A stretch of DNA of 64,000 bases from positions 1 through 64,000 of the forward strand of contig BPIE01000002.1 of assembly GCA_026003935.1 (NCBI GenBank), in the 5' to 3' direction. Source of the stretch: Tepidiforma sp. Lineage in GTDB: Bacteria > Chloroflexota > Dehalococcoidia > Tepidiformales > Tepidiformaceae. Positions 6,737 to 15,196 of this stretch are shown here, in pieces (within the stretch, counting starts at the first letter, position 1; each line of letters begins with the position of its first letter). The notes below the pieces were generated by a model that saw nothing but the letters and a program-made list of their open reading frames with translations, ran no database searches and was not told where the DNA came from. Made by a program: the position numbers and the translations under genes.

Positions 6737-9520
6737 ATGGAGCGCACCGTTTACGTCGTGCCGCATACCCACTGGGACCGCGAGTGGTATCAGCCGCACG
6801 AGCTGTTCCGCTTGCGCCTCGTCCGGATGATTGACGAGCTCATCGAGCACATGGAAACGCACCCGGAGTACCGTTGCTTCAATCTCGACGGGCAGAGCAT
6901 CGTCATCGCCGATTACCTGGAGCTGCGCCCGGAGAACGAGCCGCGGCTCCGGGCCCTCGTCGAGGCCGGTCGCATCGTGATCGGCCCGTGGTGGGTCCAG
7001 CCCGACGAATTCCTGCCATCCGGGGAATCCCACGTGCGGAGCTTTCAGCGTGGCATCCGCTCCGCAGAGCGCATGGGGGGCTGCCTCCGCGTCGGCCACT
7101 GCGCCGACCAGTTCGGCCACATTGCTCAGATGCCCCAACTGATGCGGCAACTCGGGCTGACGAGCGCCTGCCTATGGCGCGGCGTACCGGATGCCATTCC
7201 CGGGTGGAGTTTCTGGTGGCAGGCGCCCGACGGGACGCGTATCCCGGTACTCTACCTTCGAAATAGCTACTCGAGCGGCTGGAGGCTGCCGCGCGACCCC
7301 GAGGATTTCCTCGAGCGGGTTCGGCGGCAGGAGCGCGACCTGCGCCCGGGGCTCCCGGCGCTCGTCATGAACGGAACCGACCACTCGCGAATGGAGCGCC
7401 ACGTACCGGAGCTGTTGCGGGCGGCCTCGGGTCGAGGCTACGAGCTGCGCCTGGCGACACTGGCTGAGTATGAAGCGGCTGTCCTCGCGGCGGGGGTCGA
7501 CGATGTGGTCCACTGCGGGGAGCTGCGCTCGCCGGACCGTTCGAACGTGCTGGCAGGGGTCCTCTCAGCCAGGATGTACCTCAAGCAGCGCGATTTTGAC
7601 GTCGCCCGATCGCTGGAGAAGTATGCCGAGCCGCTCGAATTGCTGGCGTATCTGCACGGCGGCCCGAGCGGGGCTCCCGCGCTGCGCCACGCCTGGAGCC
7701 TTGCGCTGGAAAATACCCCGCACGACTCCATTTGCGGCTGCAGCATCGACCAGGTGCACCGCGAAATGTTGCCGCGCTACGACAGGGCCGAGCAGCTCGC
7801 GACGGAGGTTGCACGGGAGGCCCTGGGGCATCTGGTCCGAGACGTTGAGGTTCCACCCCAGGGCGGACTCGCAATCTTTCGTCCCGTGATCGGCAGCCCT
7901 GCCATTCTCGAGGCCGATGTTCCCGCCGAGTGGGCAGCGTTCGATGCGCTCCAGCTTCCAGGCGGTACGCGTGTTCCCTTTTCGCTCGAACGTGGGGAGA
8001 GCGTTGCCGTCCTCCAGCGTGAGCAGGTTTCGCCGGCGGGGGCGCTTCGTCACCTCGATTTCCTTCGGGAACAGCGATACGACGTCCATGCCATCGAAGC
8101 GATGACCTGGGAGCTCGAAGGCCGCCACCTGCGGGTTACCACAACGGTCGGGCCCGACATCACAGTGGTGGACGAGGAGGCCATTCGCAGCGAGGTGCGC
8201 CGGATAGGACGCCAAGGCCTCGCAGACACCGCTGAGGTAGTGGTGCGTCGGAGCGCACGGGCACGACTGACGGCGGTATTGCCTCCCGCCGGAGCGGTCC
8301 AGCTGGAGGTCGCCGTTCCCACAGGACAGGCGTCGCCGGCTCCCCGGCCAGCGGCGCGCAGCCGGCGCATCCGCTCGGGTCGCTTCGATGTTCGCCTTCG
8401 CGACGCGGGGCTCCGCATCCTCGACCGAGAAACGGGCTTCTGCCTCGACCCGGGGATCGTGTTTGTTTCGGAGGGTGACCGAGGGGACGAATACAACGCT
8501 GACATCCTCGACGACGCCATTCCCGGCCCGGCGTCGGTCAGCGTCCACGGCACCACGTCGACGCCCGTGTGGCAGGAGCTGCACTACACGCTCGTGTATG
8601 ACCTGCCGGAGGGCCTTGCCCGCGGCCGCGAGCGGCGCAAGCGGCGCGCACGAGTCCAGGAACCGATCGACGTCCGGGTCCGCCTGTGGGAGGGCATGCC
8701 GCTCATCGAGTTCCGCGTTGTGGTCGACAATCGCGCGCGGGACCATCGGCTGCGAGCTCTGGTGCCGCTGCCGTTCGATCCCCTGCGAGTCGTGACCGAG
8801 AACCACTTCCACGTGGCGGAGCGGGGATTGGAGCCCCCGCCGTGGAACGGGGTGAGCGCCGAACAGCCGCCCCGAACATTTCCGCAAAAAGCATTCGCGG
8901 CAGCGGAAGCCGCCGATGCCGGCTTGGCCCTCTTCAATTGGGGCCTGCCGGAAGGTGAGCTCATCGACTGGCAAAACGGAAAGGCGCTTGCCGTGACGCT
9001 GCTGCGCTGCGTCGGCTGGCTGTCGCGTCCCGACCTTCGCAGCCGTCGAGGAGGCGCCGGTCCAACGGTAGCGACCAGCGACAGCCAGTGCCCGGGACGG
9101 CATGAATTCCGGCTCGCGCTGGCGCCCTACCGCGGCTCCTGGCGCTCTGCCCGGATTCAAAACCTGGCGCACGCTTGGGCATTTCCTCCGCTCGGCCGGG
9201 CCACAAACGGACACGAAGGGAACCTCGAGCCGCGTGTGCCGCTCATCGAGGTCGAAGGTGATGCGACGCTGAGTGCGGCCTGCCGAAGCGAGGTGAGCGG
9301 CGAGCCCATTGCCCGTGTCTACGGCGGCTCACTCGGTGGGGTCATCCGCCTCCGGGCACCGGCACTCGCAGGACGCACCGCCGCGCGGGTCGATCTCTTG
9401 GAACGTGGCGACACCATCATCGCAGCCGCCGACGGTTCCTGGAGCTTCGAAGTGCGCCCCTGGGAAATTGTCACGGTTGCATTCCGGGACGGCGGGGCTC
9501 CTAGTGGCGGCGCAACGTAG
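6737..9520 (+). CDS. Glycoside hydrolase family 38 alpha-mannosidase
   Basis: 927 residues. The N-terminal catalytic domain opens with the zinc-binding HTHWDREWY motif and contains GHCADQFGHIAQMPQL, where the Asp corresponds to the GH38 nucleophile. A helical middle domain (NTPHDSICGCSIDQVHR, with its conserved His) and long beta-rich C-terminal domains follow, as in family 38. It should release alpha-mannose from oligosaccharides. No signal peptide is seen, so it is probably cytoplasmic and acts on imported or recycled mannosides. MurJ follows after 9 bp but appears to have its own leaderless promoter overlapping the mannosidase 3' end. Confidence 0.93.
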   Translation: MERTVYVVPHTHWDREWYQPHELFRLRLVRMIDELIEHMETHPEYRCFNLDGQSIVIADYLELRPENEPRLRALVEAGRIVIGPWWVQPDEFLPSGESHVRSFQRGIRSAERMGGCLRVGHCADQFGHIAQMPQLMRQLGLTSACLWRGVPDAIPGWSFWWQAPDGTRIPVLYLRNSYSSGWRLPRDPEDFLERVRRQERDLRPGLPALVMNGTDHSRMERHVPELLRAASGRGYELRLATLAEYEAAVLAAGVDDVVHCGELRSPDRSNVLAGVLSARMYLKQRDFDVARSLEKYAEPLELLAYLHGGPSGAPALRHAWSLALENTPHDSICGCSIDQVHREMLPRYDRAEQLATEVAREALGHLVRDVEVPPQGGLAIFRPVIGSPAILEADVPAEWAAFDALQLPGGTRVPFSLERGESVAVLQREQVSPAGALRHLDFLREQRYDVHAIEAMTWELEGRHLRVTTTVGPDITVVDEEAIRSEVRRIGRQGLADTAEVVVRRSARARLTAVLPPAGAVQLEVAVPTGQASPAPRPAARSRRIRSGRFDVRLRDAGLRILDRETGFCLDPGIVFVSEGDRGDEYNADILDDAIPGPASVSVHGTTSTPVWQELHYTLVYDLPEGLARGRERRKRRARVQEPIDVRVRLWEGMPLIEFRVVVDNRARDHRLRALVPLPFDPLRVVTENHFHVAERGLEPPPWNGVSAEQPPRTFPQKAFAAAEAADAGLALFNWGLPEGELIDWQNGKALAVTLLRCVGWLSRPDLRSRRGGAGPTVATSDSQCPGRHEFRLALAPYRGSWRSARIQNLAHAWAFPPLGRATNGHEGNLEPRVPLIEVEGDATLSAACRSEVSGEPIARVYGGSLGGVIRLRAPALAGRTAARVDLLERGDTIIAAADGSWSFEVRPWEIVTVAFRDGGAPSGGAT

Positions 9521-9523
9521 CAT
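9518..9523 (+). promoter_or_regulatory. -10 hexamer TAGCAT for murJ, leaderless
   Basis: TAGCAT GCGCGC ATG: the hexamer ends 6 nt before the murJ start and overlaps the mannosidase stop codon. The same 15-bp string occurs before the small membrane protein gene at 47484 (minus). Confidence 0.55.
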
Positions 9524-9529
9524 GCGCGC

Positions 9530-11074
9530 ATGGCAGGAGGTTCCGGGGACCCGGCCCCGGCCCGATTTCGAGGCGGGCTTGCGCTTGCTGCCCTCATCGT
9601 GGCGTTCGGATTCATCGGCTCGAGATTGCTCGGCGTCGTTCGGACGGTCGTTATTGCCAACACGTTCGGGGCTTCGCCCGAGCTCGATGCGTACAACGTC
9701 GCGTTTCGAATTCCCGACCTGATTTTCCAGGTGCTCGCGGGGGCAACGCTCGGCAGCGCCTTCATCCCGGTCTTTGCCCGAAAGTTCGAACGCGAAGGAC
9801 CGGCGCAGGCGTGGCTCCTCGCCAGCCGGGTGCTCAATCTGGTGGTACTGGCAACGCTCCTGATGTGCGCAGCGGCGTTCGTCCTAGCGCCGGTGCTCGT
9901 GCCGGCCATCGCGCCGGGGCTCGGCGATGACATCGGGCGCTCTGAGGAGCTGACCGGGCATGCCGTCGAGCTCACACGCATCATGCTCGGCTCAACGCTC
10001 CTGTTCGCAGCGAGCGGCATGCTCACCGGGATGCTCAACGGCCGCGAGCGCTTCCTGCTGCCCGCCCTTGCGCCAATGCTCTACAACCTCGGCATCATCT
10101 TCGGGGCAGTTGTTCTCGCGGACCGCTGGGGCGTGAACGGGCTCGCCTTCGGGGTCGTGCTGGGCGCAGGGCTCCACCTCGGAGTGCAGGTCCCCGGCGT
10201 GGTTTCCGAGGGTTTCCGCTACCGGCCATCACTCGGGTGGGGAGACCCCGGGGTGATGGAGGTCGCGCGCCTTATGGGCCCGCGGGTCGTTGGGCTCGCC
10301 GCTGCACAGGTGAACTTCGTCGTTACCGGCTTCTTCGCTTCGCGAGTCGGCGCTTCGGCCATTTCGAACATGACGTACGCCTGGCTGCTGGCCGGGCTCC
10401 CCCTGGCGCTCTTCGGTATGGCGCTTTCGACAGCCGTATTCCCGCGCCTGGCAGGGCAGGTGGCGCGTGACGACCTCTCGGCACTCACAGACACGGTTTC
10501 TCGCGTGCTGCGAATGATCCTCTTCCTGACCGTACCCGCAGCCGTGGGACTCGCCCTCCTGCGGGAGGCGGCGGTCATCACCCTTCTCGAACGGGGAGCA
10601 TTCACCCGAGCCGATTCGATGATGACGGCGGCGGCCCTGGGCTGGTATTGCCTCGGCATCGTGCCCCAGGCGGGCATCGAGATTCACAGCCGCGGGTTCT
10701 ACGCCCTCGGCGATACACGCACCCCGGTGGTGCTGGCGGTGCTGGCGGTGGCGGTCAACCTGGTCCTTGGGGCAATGGTGTGGCGTCCCTTCGGCGTGTC
10801 AGGCCTGGCCCTCGCGGTGGGCACGGCTTCATGGGTCGAGTGGGCCGGGCTCTATGTGCTCTTCGTCCGCCGGACCGGCTGGCGGCCCGAGGGAGAACTT
10901 GCCGCAGCGTCCCGGATGGCTCTGGCCGCCGCCGTGATGGCGCTCGCGCTTGCGACTGGGATGGCGGTGCTGGACACCGCCTCCCGGCTCGACGCCGCCG
11001 TCGCTGCGTTCGCGGGCATCGCTGCCGGCGCCGCGGTCTATGCGGGAGCCAGCATCTGGCTTGGCGTCGACTGA
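9530..11074 (+). CDS. murJ: Lipid II flippase MurJ
   Basis: 514 residues with about 14 predicted membrane helices, typical of MurJ/MviN. The N-terminal region GSRLLGVVRTVVIANTFGAS and the segments DAYNVAFRIPDLIFQ and LGSAFIPVFAR are characteristic of the family. MurJ moves lipid-linked peptidoglycan precursor from the inner to the outer face of the membrane. Its presence, with the VanY-type carboxypeptidase and lytic transglycosylase elsewhere in the window, implies a peptidoglycan wall, which not all Chloroflexota retain. It converges with the enoyl-CoA hydratase gene, stop codons 11 bp apart. Confidence 0.95.
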   Translation: MAGGSGDPAPARFRGGLALAALIVAFGFIGSRLLGVVRTVVIANTFGASPELDAYNVAFRIPDLIFQVLAGATLGSAFIPVFARKFEREGPAQAWLLASRVLNLVVLATLLMCAAAFVLAPVLVPAIAPGLGDDIGRSEELTGHAVELTRIMLGSTLLFAASGMLTGMLNGRERFLLPALAPMLYNLGIIFGAVVLADRWGVNGLAFGVVLGAGLHLGVQVPGVVSEGFRYRPSLGWGDPGVMEVARLMGPRVVGLAAAQVNFVVTGFFASRVGASAISNMTYAWLLAGLPLALFGMALSTAVFPRLAGQVARDDLSALTDTVSRVLRMILFLTVPAAVGLALLREAAVITLLERGAFTRADSMMTAAALGWYCLGIVPQAGIEIHSRGFYALGDTRTPVVLAVLAVAVNLVLGAMVWRPFGVSGLALAVGTASWVEWAGLYVLFVRRTGWRPEGELAAASRMALAAAVMALALATGMAVLDTASRLDAAVAAFAGIAAGAAVYAGASIWLGVD

Positions 11075-11085
11075 AGCGGAAGAAC

Positions 11086-11943
11086 TCACCCGACGGCTGC
11101 TCGACCGCCTTCGCCGGGGCCCGGCCCGGGAGTGAGTCCCGGCCGCTCGCCGCGCAGCCCGCGAAGCGCCAGCTCGACACCTCCGAGGCGGCGTCCGCCG
11201 CGCGTCCTCGCTTCGCCGCGGTTGGCCATCATGACGAGATAGTCGGAAAGGCCGGCGTCGAGGAATGCCGAATATCCCATCAAATCCTGGGCCCGGTTCG
11301 CGGCAGCCTTCGACAGGCGGACGACCACCGGGTTGTTTTCGGCGACGCGGAGCGCGTAATTCGCGGTTTCACGCTCGAGGTCTTCGGGCTCGTACACACG
11401 GTTCACGAAGCCAAGCTGCATGGCCTCGTCAGCCGTGAGGAAGCGGCTCTCGAACATCAGCTCCTTAGCCTTGCGAATCCCGACGTCGTAGGGGAGGGAG
11501 AAGTACTCGAGCATGGCGGGCAGGAAGAGGGCATTGCGCGCCGCAAAGACGAGGTCGACGCACGCGGCCATCATCCAGCCAGCGAAGATGCAAAAGCCCT
11601 CCACCATGGCGATGGTCGGCTTCGGTGCGTTCCGCCATTTGACGAGCAGGTCGAGGTTGTAGTGGCGAAAGTTTTCGTAGAACTCGATGCCCGCGTCGGC
11701 GATGCCGCGTGCCGCCCGGTCTTCGAGCTGCTCCGGGGTACCGAGGTCGTGTCCGCTGGAGAAGTTGCCGCCAGCCCCGCGGGTGATGATCACCCGGACG
11801 GTGGAGTCGCCGATCGCGAGGTCCATGGCACGGTCGTATTCGTCGAGCAGGCGCCATGATTGCGCATTGCGGTATTGCGGTCGGTTGAACGTTATCCAGG
11901 CGATGGGGCCGTCCACGCGATAGAGAATGTCCGTGAAGTCCAT
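11086..11943 (-). CDS. Enoyl-CoA hydratase/isomerase family protein
   Basis: 285 residues with the crotonase fold: ITFNRPQYRNA at the N-terminus, the CoA-binding/oxyanion segment GGNFSSGHDLG, and VEGFCIFAGWMMAACVDLV, where the usual GG oxyanion glycine pair is replaced by FAGW. This variation means the catalysed reaction (hydration, isomerisation or other) cannot be stated. The C-terminal tail after about residue 255 is Gly/Pro/Arg-rich and looks disordered. A TAGACT box lies about 35 nt upstream. It is divergent from asd. A second, more distant crotonase lies at 25336-26148. Confidence 0.87.
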   Translation of the reverse strand: MDFTDILYRVDGPIAWITFNRPQYRNAQSWRLLDEYDRAMDLAIGDSTVRVIITRGAGGNFSSGHDLGTPEQLEDRAARGIADAGIEFYENFRHYNLDLLVKWRNAPKPTIAMVEGFCIFAGWMMAACVDLVFAARNALFLPAMLEYFSLPYDVGIRKAKELMFESRFLTADEAMQLGFVNRVYEPEDLERETANYALRVAENNPVVVRLSKAAANRAQDLMGYSAFLDAGLSDYLVMMANRGEARTRGGRRLGGVELALRGLRGERPGLTPGPGPGEGGRAAVG

Positions 11944-12068
11944 GGCTAGTTCCCAACGACAACAGGGTGGGCCAGAGTCTACGCTTCCCGAACTGGCGGC
12001 GTCGCGGATTCACCGGGTACGGCGCGGGCCGTACCATGACGGGACAAACTGTGTTCTCGGAGCGCCCC

Positions 12069-13106
12069 ATGGAGGCCTACAACATCACTGTCGTCGGCGC
12101 GAGCGGCATCGTCGGACAGGAGTTTCTCAAGATTCTCGACGAACGGAACGTTCCGGTGGGGCGGCTTCGGCTCCTGGCGACGGCGCGGTCGGCGGGCAAG
12201 ACCGTGCGCTTTCGCGGCGAGGAGATCGTGGTCGAGGAAACCACCGAGGAGAGCTTCACGCCAGACGACCACGTCGTGTTCCTCTCCGCCTCGGGCGCTG
12301 CGTCGAAGCAGTATGCCCCGATCGCGGCGGCCAACGGGAGCTTCGTGGTCGACGACTCGAGCGCATTTCGGATGGACCCGGCGGTGCCGCTGGTGATTCC
12401 TGAAATCAATCCTGATGACCTCGAATGGCACCGCGGCATCGTGAGCCAGCCGAACTGCACGACGACGCCGATGCTGATGGCGCTGAACCCCATCCACCGC
12501 GTGAACCCGCTCCGGCGGGTCGTCGTCAGCACGTACCAGGCGGTGGCCGGGGCCGGGACAGCGGCCGTCGAAGGGCTCCGGCGTGAGACCGAGGCTGCGC
12601 TGGCGGGGCGGCATGAACCGAGCGGGACGCAAAAACGGGAGATTGCGTTCAACGCAGTGCCGCAGATCGACGTGTTCGCCGACGATGGCTACACGAAGGA
12701 AGAGCTGAAAATGGCGAACGAGACCCGGAAAATTCTCCACGCGCCGGATGTCGGCGTCAGCGCGACCTGCGTACGGATTCCAACGTTTTTCGGGCATGCA
12801 ATGAGCGTCTGGGCCGAGTTCGAGCGTCCCATTTCTGCGGAGGAAGCACGGGCACTCATGACTGCCGCACCGGGTATCGACGTCGTCGATGACCCGGCCA
12901 CGGAGCGATATCCCACACCGATGGATGCTGCGGGGACCGACCGGGTGCTTGTCGGCCGAATTCGGCCGGACCACTCGAAGCCCGGGGCAATCGTCTTTTG
13001 GACCGTCACCGACAGCATCCGAAAGGGAGCCGCCACCAACGTGGTGCAGGTGATCGAGGAAGCCGCGCGGCGCGGTCTCATTCGGCCGCGGGCGGCGGTC
13101 CGGTAG
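12069..13106 (+). CDS. asd: Aspartate-semialdehyde dehydrogenase
   Basis: 345 residues. The NADP-binding glycine motif VVGASGIVGQEF is at the N-terminus, the catalytic Cys is in SQPNCTTTP, and YQAVAGAGT and the C-terminal RPDHSKPGA segment fit the family. It reduces aspartyl phosphate to aspartate semialdehyde for lysine, threonine, methionine and diaminopimelate synthesis. The ATG at 12069 is chosen because GGAG lies 7 nt upstream; ATG 12036 and the track start would add 11 or 34 poorly conserved residues. A TACCAT box at 12032-12037 would give a leader of about 25 nt. Gram-type cannot be inferred, but DAP supply fits a peptidoglycan wall. Confidence 0.95.
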   Translation: MEAYNITVVGASGIVGQEFLKILDERNVPVGRLRLLATARSAGKTVRFRGEEIVVEETTEESFTPDDHVVFLSASGAASKQYAPIAAANGSFVVDDSSAFRMDPAVPLVIPEINPDDLEWHRGIVSQPNCTTTPMLMALNPIHRVNPLRRVVVSTYQAVAGAGTAAVEGLRRETEAALAGRHEPSGTQKREIAFNAVPQIDVFADDGYTKEELKMANETRKILHAPDVGVSATCVRIPTFFGHAMSVWAEFERPISAEEARALMTAAPGIDVVDDPATERYPTPMDAAGTDRVLVGRIRPDHSKPGAIVFWTVTDSIRKGAATNVVQVIEEAARRGLIRPRAAVR

Positions 13107-13144
13107 TCCCTCACCACGACTGCGCTATAGGCCGGCCCTCTGCC

Positions 13145-13150
13145 ATAATG
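13145..13150 (+). promoter_or_regulatory. -10 hexamer CATAAT upstream of the SDR gene
   Basis: CATAAT lies 26 nt before the ATG at 13177, in the 70-bp gap after asd. A GGAG at about -11 could serve as the ribosome site. Confidence 0.4.
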
Positions 13151-13176
13151 CGAACCAATACCTTCGGAGTTCGCAC

Positions 13177-14154
13177 ATGGCATTCACGGTCAATCCCGAC
13201 AAGTTCCGATTCCCCGCAGAGTTCAGCGCGGGAGTCAAAGGCAAGCGCGTCCTGATTTCCGGGGCGGGCAAGGATGGCGGTCTCGGTCAGTCGTTTGCAC
13301 TGGCGGCGGGCCTCAACGGCGCGGAAAGCGTCGCCGTGCATTTCCATTCGTCCTACGACGACGGTCTCGACCTCGTCGACTACCTGCGGAGCCAGGGTGT
13401 CAACGCGTTCCCGCTGCAGGCTGACGTGACCAACATGGGCGACCTCTGGGCGAGTCGCAGTTATGTCGTTGAGAAAATGGGCGGGCTGCCGAACCTGGTG
13501 ATTTGCAACTCGGGCCTCACAGAAAAAGGGTACTCGTTCGGCCGGTCGCTTCGAGAAATCGAAGGCGAATCGATGGCGATGCGGCGGGCGCGCGTTCGGC
13601 AGGCGTTCATCAACAACCTGAACGAGACGCGGCTCGTGCTCGATACGAAGATCGACGGCTTCATGGCGATGACCCACCTTTGGTCGGGCGAGGCCGTCTA
13701 CGCGAACGAGCCCATCCAGTTCGTCTACATCTCTTCGCGGCAGGCTATCGACCCGGGCGTCAGCGTGCCCGGTTACGCCATCGCGAACTGGGCTGTCCTC
13801 CAGCTGCCCAAGGTGCTTCAGGTGAACCTCGGGCGCAACGCCGAGCTGGTCTCAGCATTCTCTGTCCTCTATCCCTTCGTTCGCACCGGCATGACCAACG
13901 AATACGCCGAGAATCCGAAGGTTTTCGGGCGGTGGCAGCCACGCATGCTCGAGACATTCGAGGCTGCGGAGGGGTTCATGCAGCTGCTCTCGCAGCCCAA
14001 GGAAACGACCAACCAGGGGATGTTCGAGGCGATCGTCGAGCCGCTGCCGGACAGGGGCGAGCACGCCGTGAAGTTCACATGGAAGCAGGTCCGCTTCGAC
14101 ATCAAAGAGGAATTGACCCCCTTCAGCGCGGAACGGCCGCTCGAGTTCGCGTGA
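13177..14154 (+). CDS. Short-chain dehydrogenase/reductase (SDR) family oxidoreductase
   Basis: 325 residues. The N-terminal Rossmann motif is GAGKDGGLGQSFA, an expanded version of TGxxxGxG. DVTNMGDL (dinucleotide region), CNSGLTEKGYSF, the YISSRQAID catalytic-serine strand and VPGYAIANW, where the Tyr-x-x-x-Lys position reads YAIAN and so lacks the canonical Lys, can all be followed. This divergence means activity as a typical SDR is uncertain; it could be an unusual dehydrogenase or a non-catalytic homologue. Substrate unknown. The downstream 540 bp contain no obvious gene. Confidence 0.75.
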   Translation: MAFTVNPDKFRFPAEFSAGVKGKRVLISGAGKDGGLGQSFALAAGLNGAESVAVHFHSSYDDGLDLVDYLRSQGVNAFPLQADVTNMGDLWASRSYVVEKMGGLPNLVICNSGLTEKGYSFGRSLREIEGESMAMRRARVRQAFINNLNETRLVLDTKIDGFMAMTHLWSGEAVYANEPIQFVYISSRQAIDPGVSVPGYAIANWAVLQLPKVLQVNLGRNAELVSAFSVLYPFVRTGMTNEYAENPKVFGRWQPRMLETFEAAEGFMQLLSQPKETTNQGMFEAIVEPLPDRGEHAVKFTWKQVRFDIKEELTPFSAERPLEFA

Positions 14155-14311
14155 TGCGACGATAACCCGATCGCGAGCCCTGCGATTCTTTTGTCGAGTT
14201 CGAACAAGAGCGGGGCCCATTGGCTCGTCTATCGTCAAAACTGTGTGAAGAGCCGCCCGAGGCGTCATAAATCACTTGGCGCCTCTGGCGTGCTCCGGCT
14301 ATCTTCTCGCC

Positions 14312-14571
14312 CGCTGGAGGCGGGGTGGTCGGGCGAGGCCTTCCCGGCCGGGGGTCACGCCCCCGGGCCTGGGGCAGAGGCAGGGTGTCACGGCGCCCTT
14401 GCCATGCTGTCCGAGCCGAACCCGTGGCGCGATTGGCGGCACGAGGGACGGTCGGGGAGCTTGCCGGGTCCCGTACCGCAGATGCGGACGGACCGCCGCC
14501 CGATTGACATCCTCCAGCTCCGAGACGGGGCCGCTTTCACCTCCAGGGGGCAGGAAGCGGCCCCGTTCTCT
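14312..14571 (+). ncRNA. Candidate structured non-coding RNA, identity unknown
   Basis: A promoter-like TTGGCG-N18-TATCTT precedes position 14312. The interval contains consecutive hairpins: GGCCGGGGG with CCCCCGGGCC, GGCAGGGTG with GCGCCCTTGCC and CCGC-AGAT-GCGG, and ends in an intrinsic terminator. The length of about 260 nt would suit several structural RNAs. I looked for signatures of RNase P RNA, tmRNA, SRP RNA and common riboswitches and found none, so no family name is given. Confidence 0.4.
14526..14571 (+). terminator. Intrinsic terminator
   Basis: CGGGGCCGCTT (14526-14536) pairs perfectly with AAGCGGCCCCG (14555-14565) and is followed by TTCTCT. This is one of the better terminators in the window. 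It sits upstream of the biotinyl gene and far from the SDR stop, implying a separate short transcript. Confidence 0.7.
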
Positions 14572-14693
14572 ACGTCCAGGGGTTGTCAGCCGGTCCGTCG
14601 GTGCTCCTCTCCCGGCAGAGGAGGAGGGGTCGTTCGCACTGCGCCCGCGAGCGGGCTAGCATGCGGCCGACAGCATCGCAGGAGGACAGGTCC

Positions 14694-14909
14694 GTGGCTC
14701 GCGAAATGGCATCGCCGATGACGGGAACGATCAAGGAAGTGCTCGCGCGGCAGGGCGACAGAATCGTCCCCGGCCAGGAGCTTTTCATTGTCGAGTCGAT
14801 GAAGATGGAACTCCCCGTCGAAGCAGAGCAGGATGGCGTGGTCGCGGAGGTGCTGGTAGCACCCGGTCAGCGGGTCGAACAGGGGCAGCCGCTGCTGCGG
14901 CTCACCTAG
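14694..14909 (+). CDS. Biotinyl/lipoyl-attachment domain protein (small BCCP-like carrier)
   Basis: 71 residues forming a single biotinyl domain. The attachment lysine is in VESMKMELPV, the classic MKM biotinylation motif, with GTIKEVLARQGDRIVPGQ before it and the second half-repeat GVVAEVLVAPGQRVEQGQ after it. Start: GTG 14694 with AGGAGG 8 nt upstream; the track start 14583 is too early. It would carry carboxyl groups between a biotin carboxylase and a carboxyltransferase, neither of which is nearby. A free-standing carrier is unusual but known. Confidence 0.88.
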   Translation: MAREMASPMTGTIKEVLARQGDRIVPGQELFIVESMKMELPVEAEQDGVVAEVLVAPGQRVEQGQPLLRLT

Positions 14910-14975
14910 CGGGCGATTTCCACGAGCCGGGCTCGGGGCGTAGCATGAGCTGGGGACTCGACGCCGAAAACGCCC

Positions 14976-15143
14976 ATGCGCACTGCCAACCTGATCTTCT
15001 CGGTAATCTCAATCATCCTCGGCGTCGTACTGATCCTCTTCCTTCTCACGCAGGCGGTAGAGTGGAATATCGGTATGGCCATCGGCGTCGTCCTTATTCT
15101 CAACGGCGCGGTGCGCCTGTGGTTTGCCCAGGACGACAAGTGA
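14976..15143 (+). CDS. Small two-helix membrane protein
   Basis: A 55-residue ORF absent from the ORF track. Reading from ATG 14976 gives MRTANLIF, two hydrophobic segments (about residues 6-25 and 32-48) separated by QAVEWNIG, and the tail WFAQDDK before TGA. A TAGCAT box at 14941 would give a leader of about 23 nt. Function unknown; the strongly hydrophobic periodic pattern and fit between its neighbours make it a credible gene. It precedes the uspA-trkA genes on the same strand. Confidence 0.6.
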   Translation: MRTANLIFSVISIILGVVLILFLLTQAVEWNIGMAIGVVLILNGAVRLWFAQDDK

Positions 15144-15196
15144 GCTGAGCCTGTGGAGAAGCGAGACGAGCCGCTGACGAAGAGGGTGGGCGCGTG

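Larger units (their letters stand above)
14155..14693. other. Longest gene-free stretch: structured region with promoter-like and terminator signals
   Basis: About 540 bp separate the SDR gene and the biotinyl protein gene. ORFs in the track here lack ribosome sites and have no recognisable protein character. The stretch contains an inverted repeat near 14261-14286, a promoter-like TTGGCG...TATCTT near 14277-14306, several strong GC hairpins and a terminator at 14526-14571. A further hairpin (CTCCTCT/AGAGGAG) lies near 14604-14623. It is best read as a non-coding RNA locus plus the leader of the next gene. Confidence 0.6.

Noticed and set aside
7565-9214. 549-residue minus-strand ORF opposite the mannosidase
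   Set aside because: Antisense frame of a clear GH38 gene; no family motif in the ORF.
14312-14571. RNase P RNA, tmRNA, SRP RNA or 6S RNA in the gene-free stretch
   Set aside because: None of the signature sequences (GAGGAAAGTCC, tmRNA tRNA-like ends, GGAAGGAAGCAG) was found, so only an unnamed candidate is reported.
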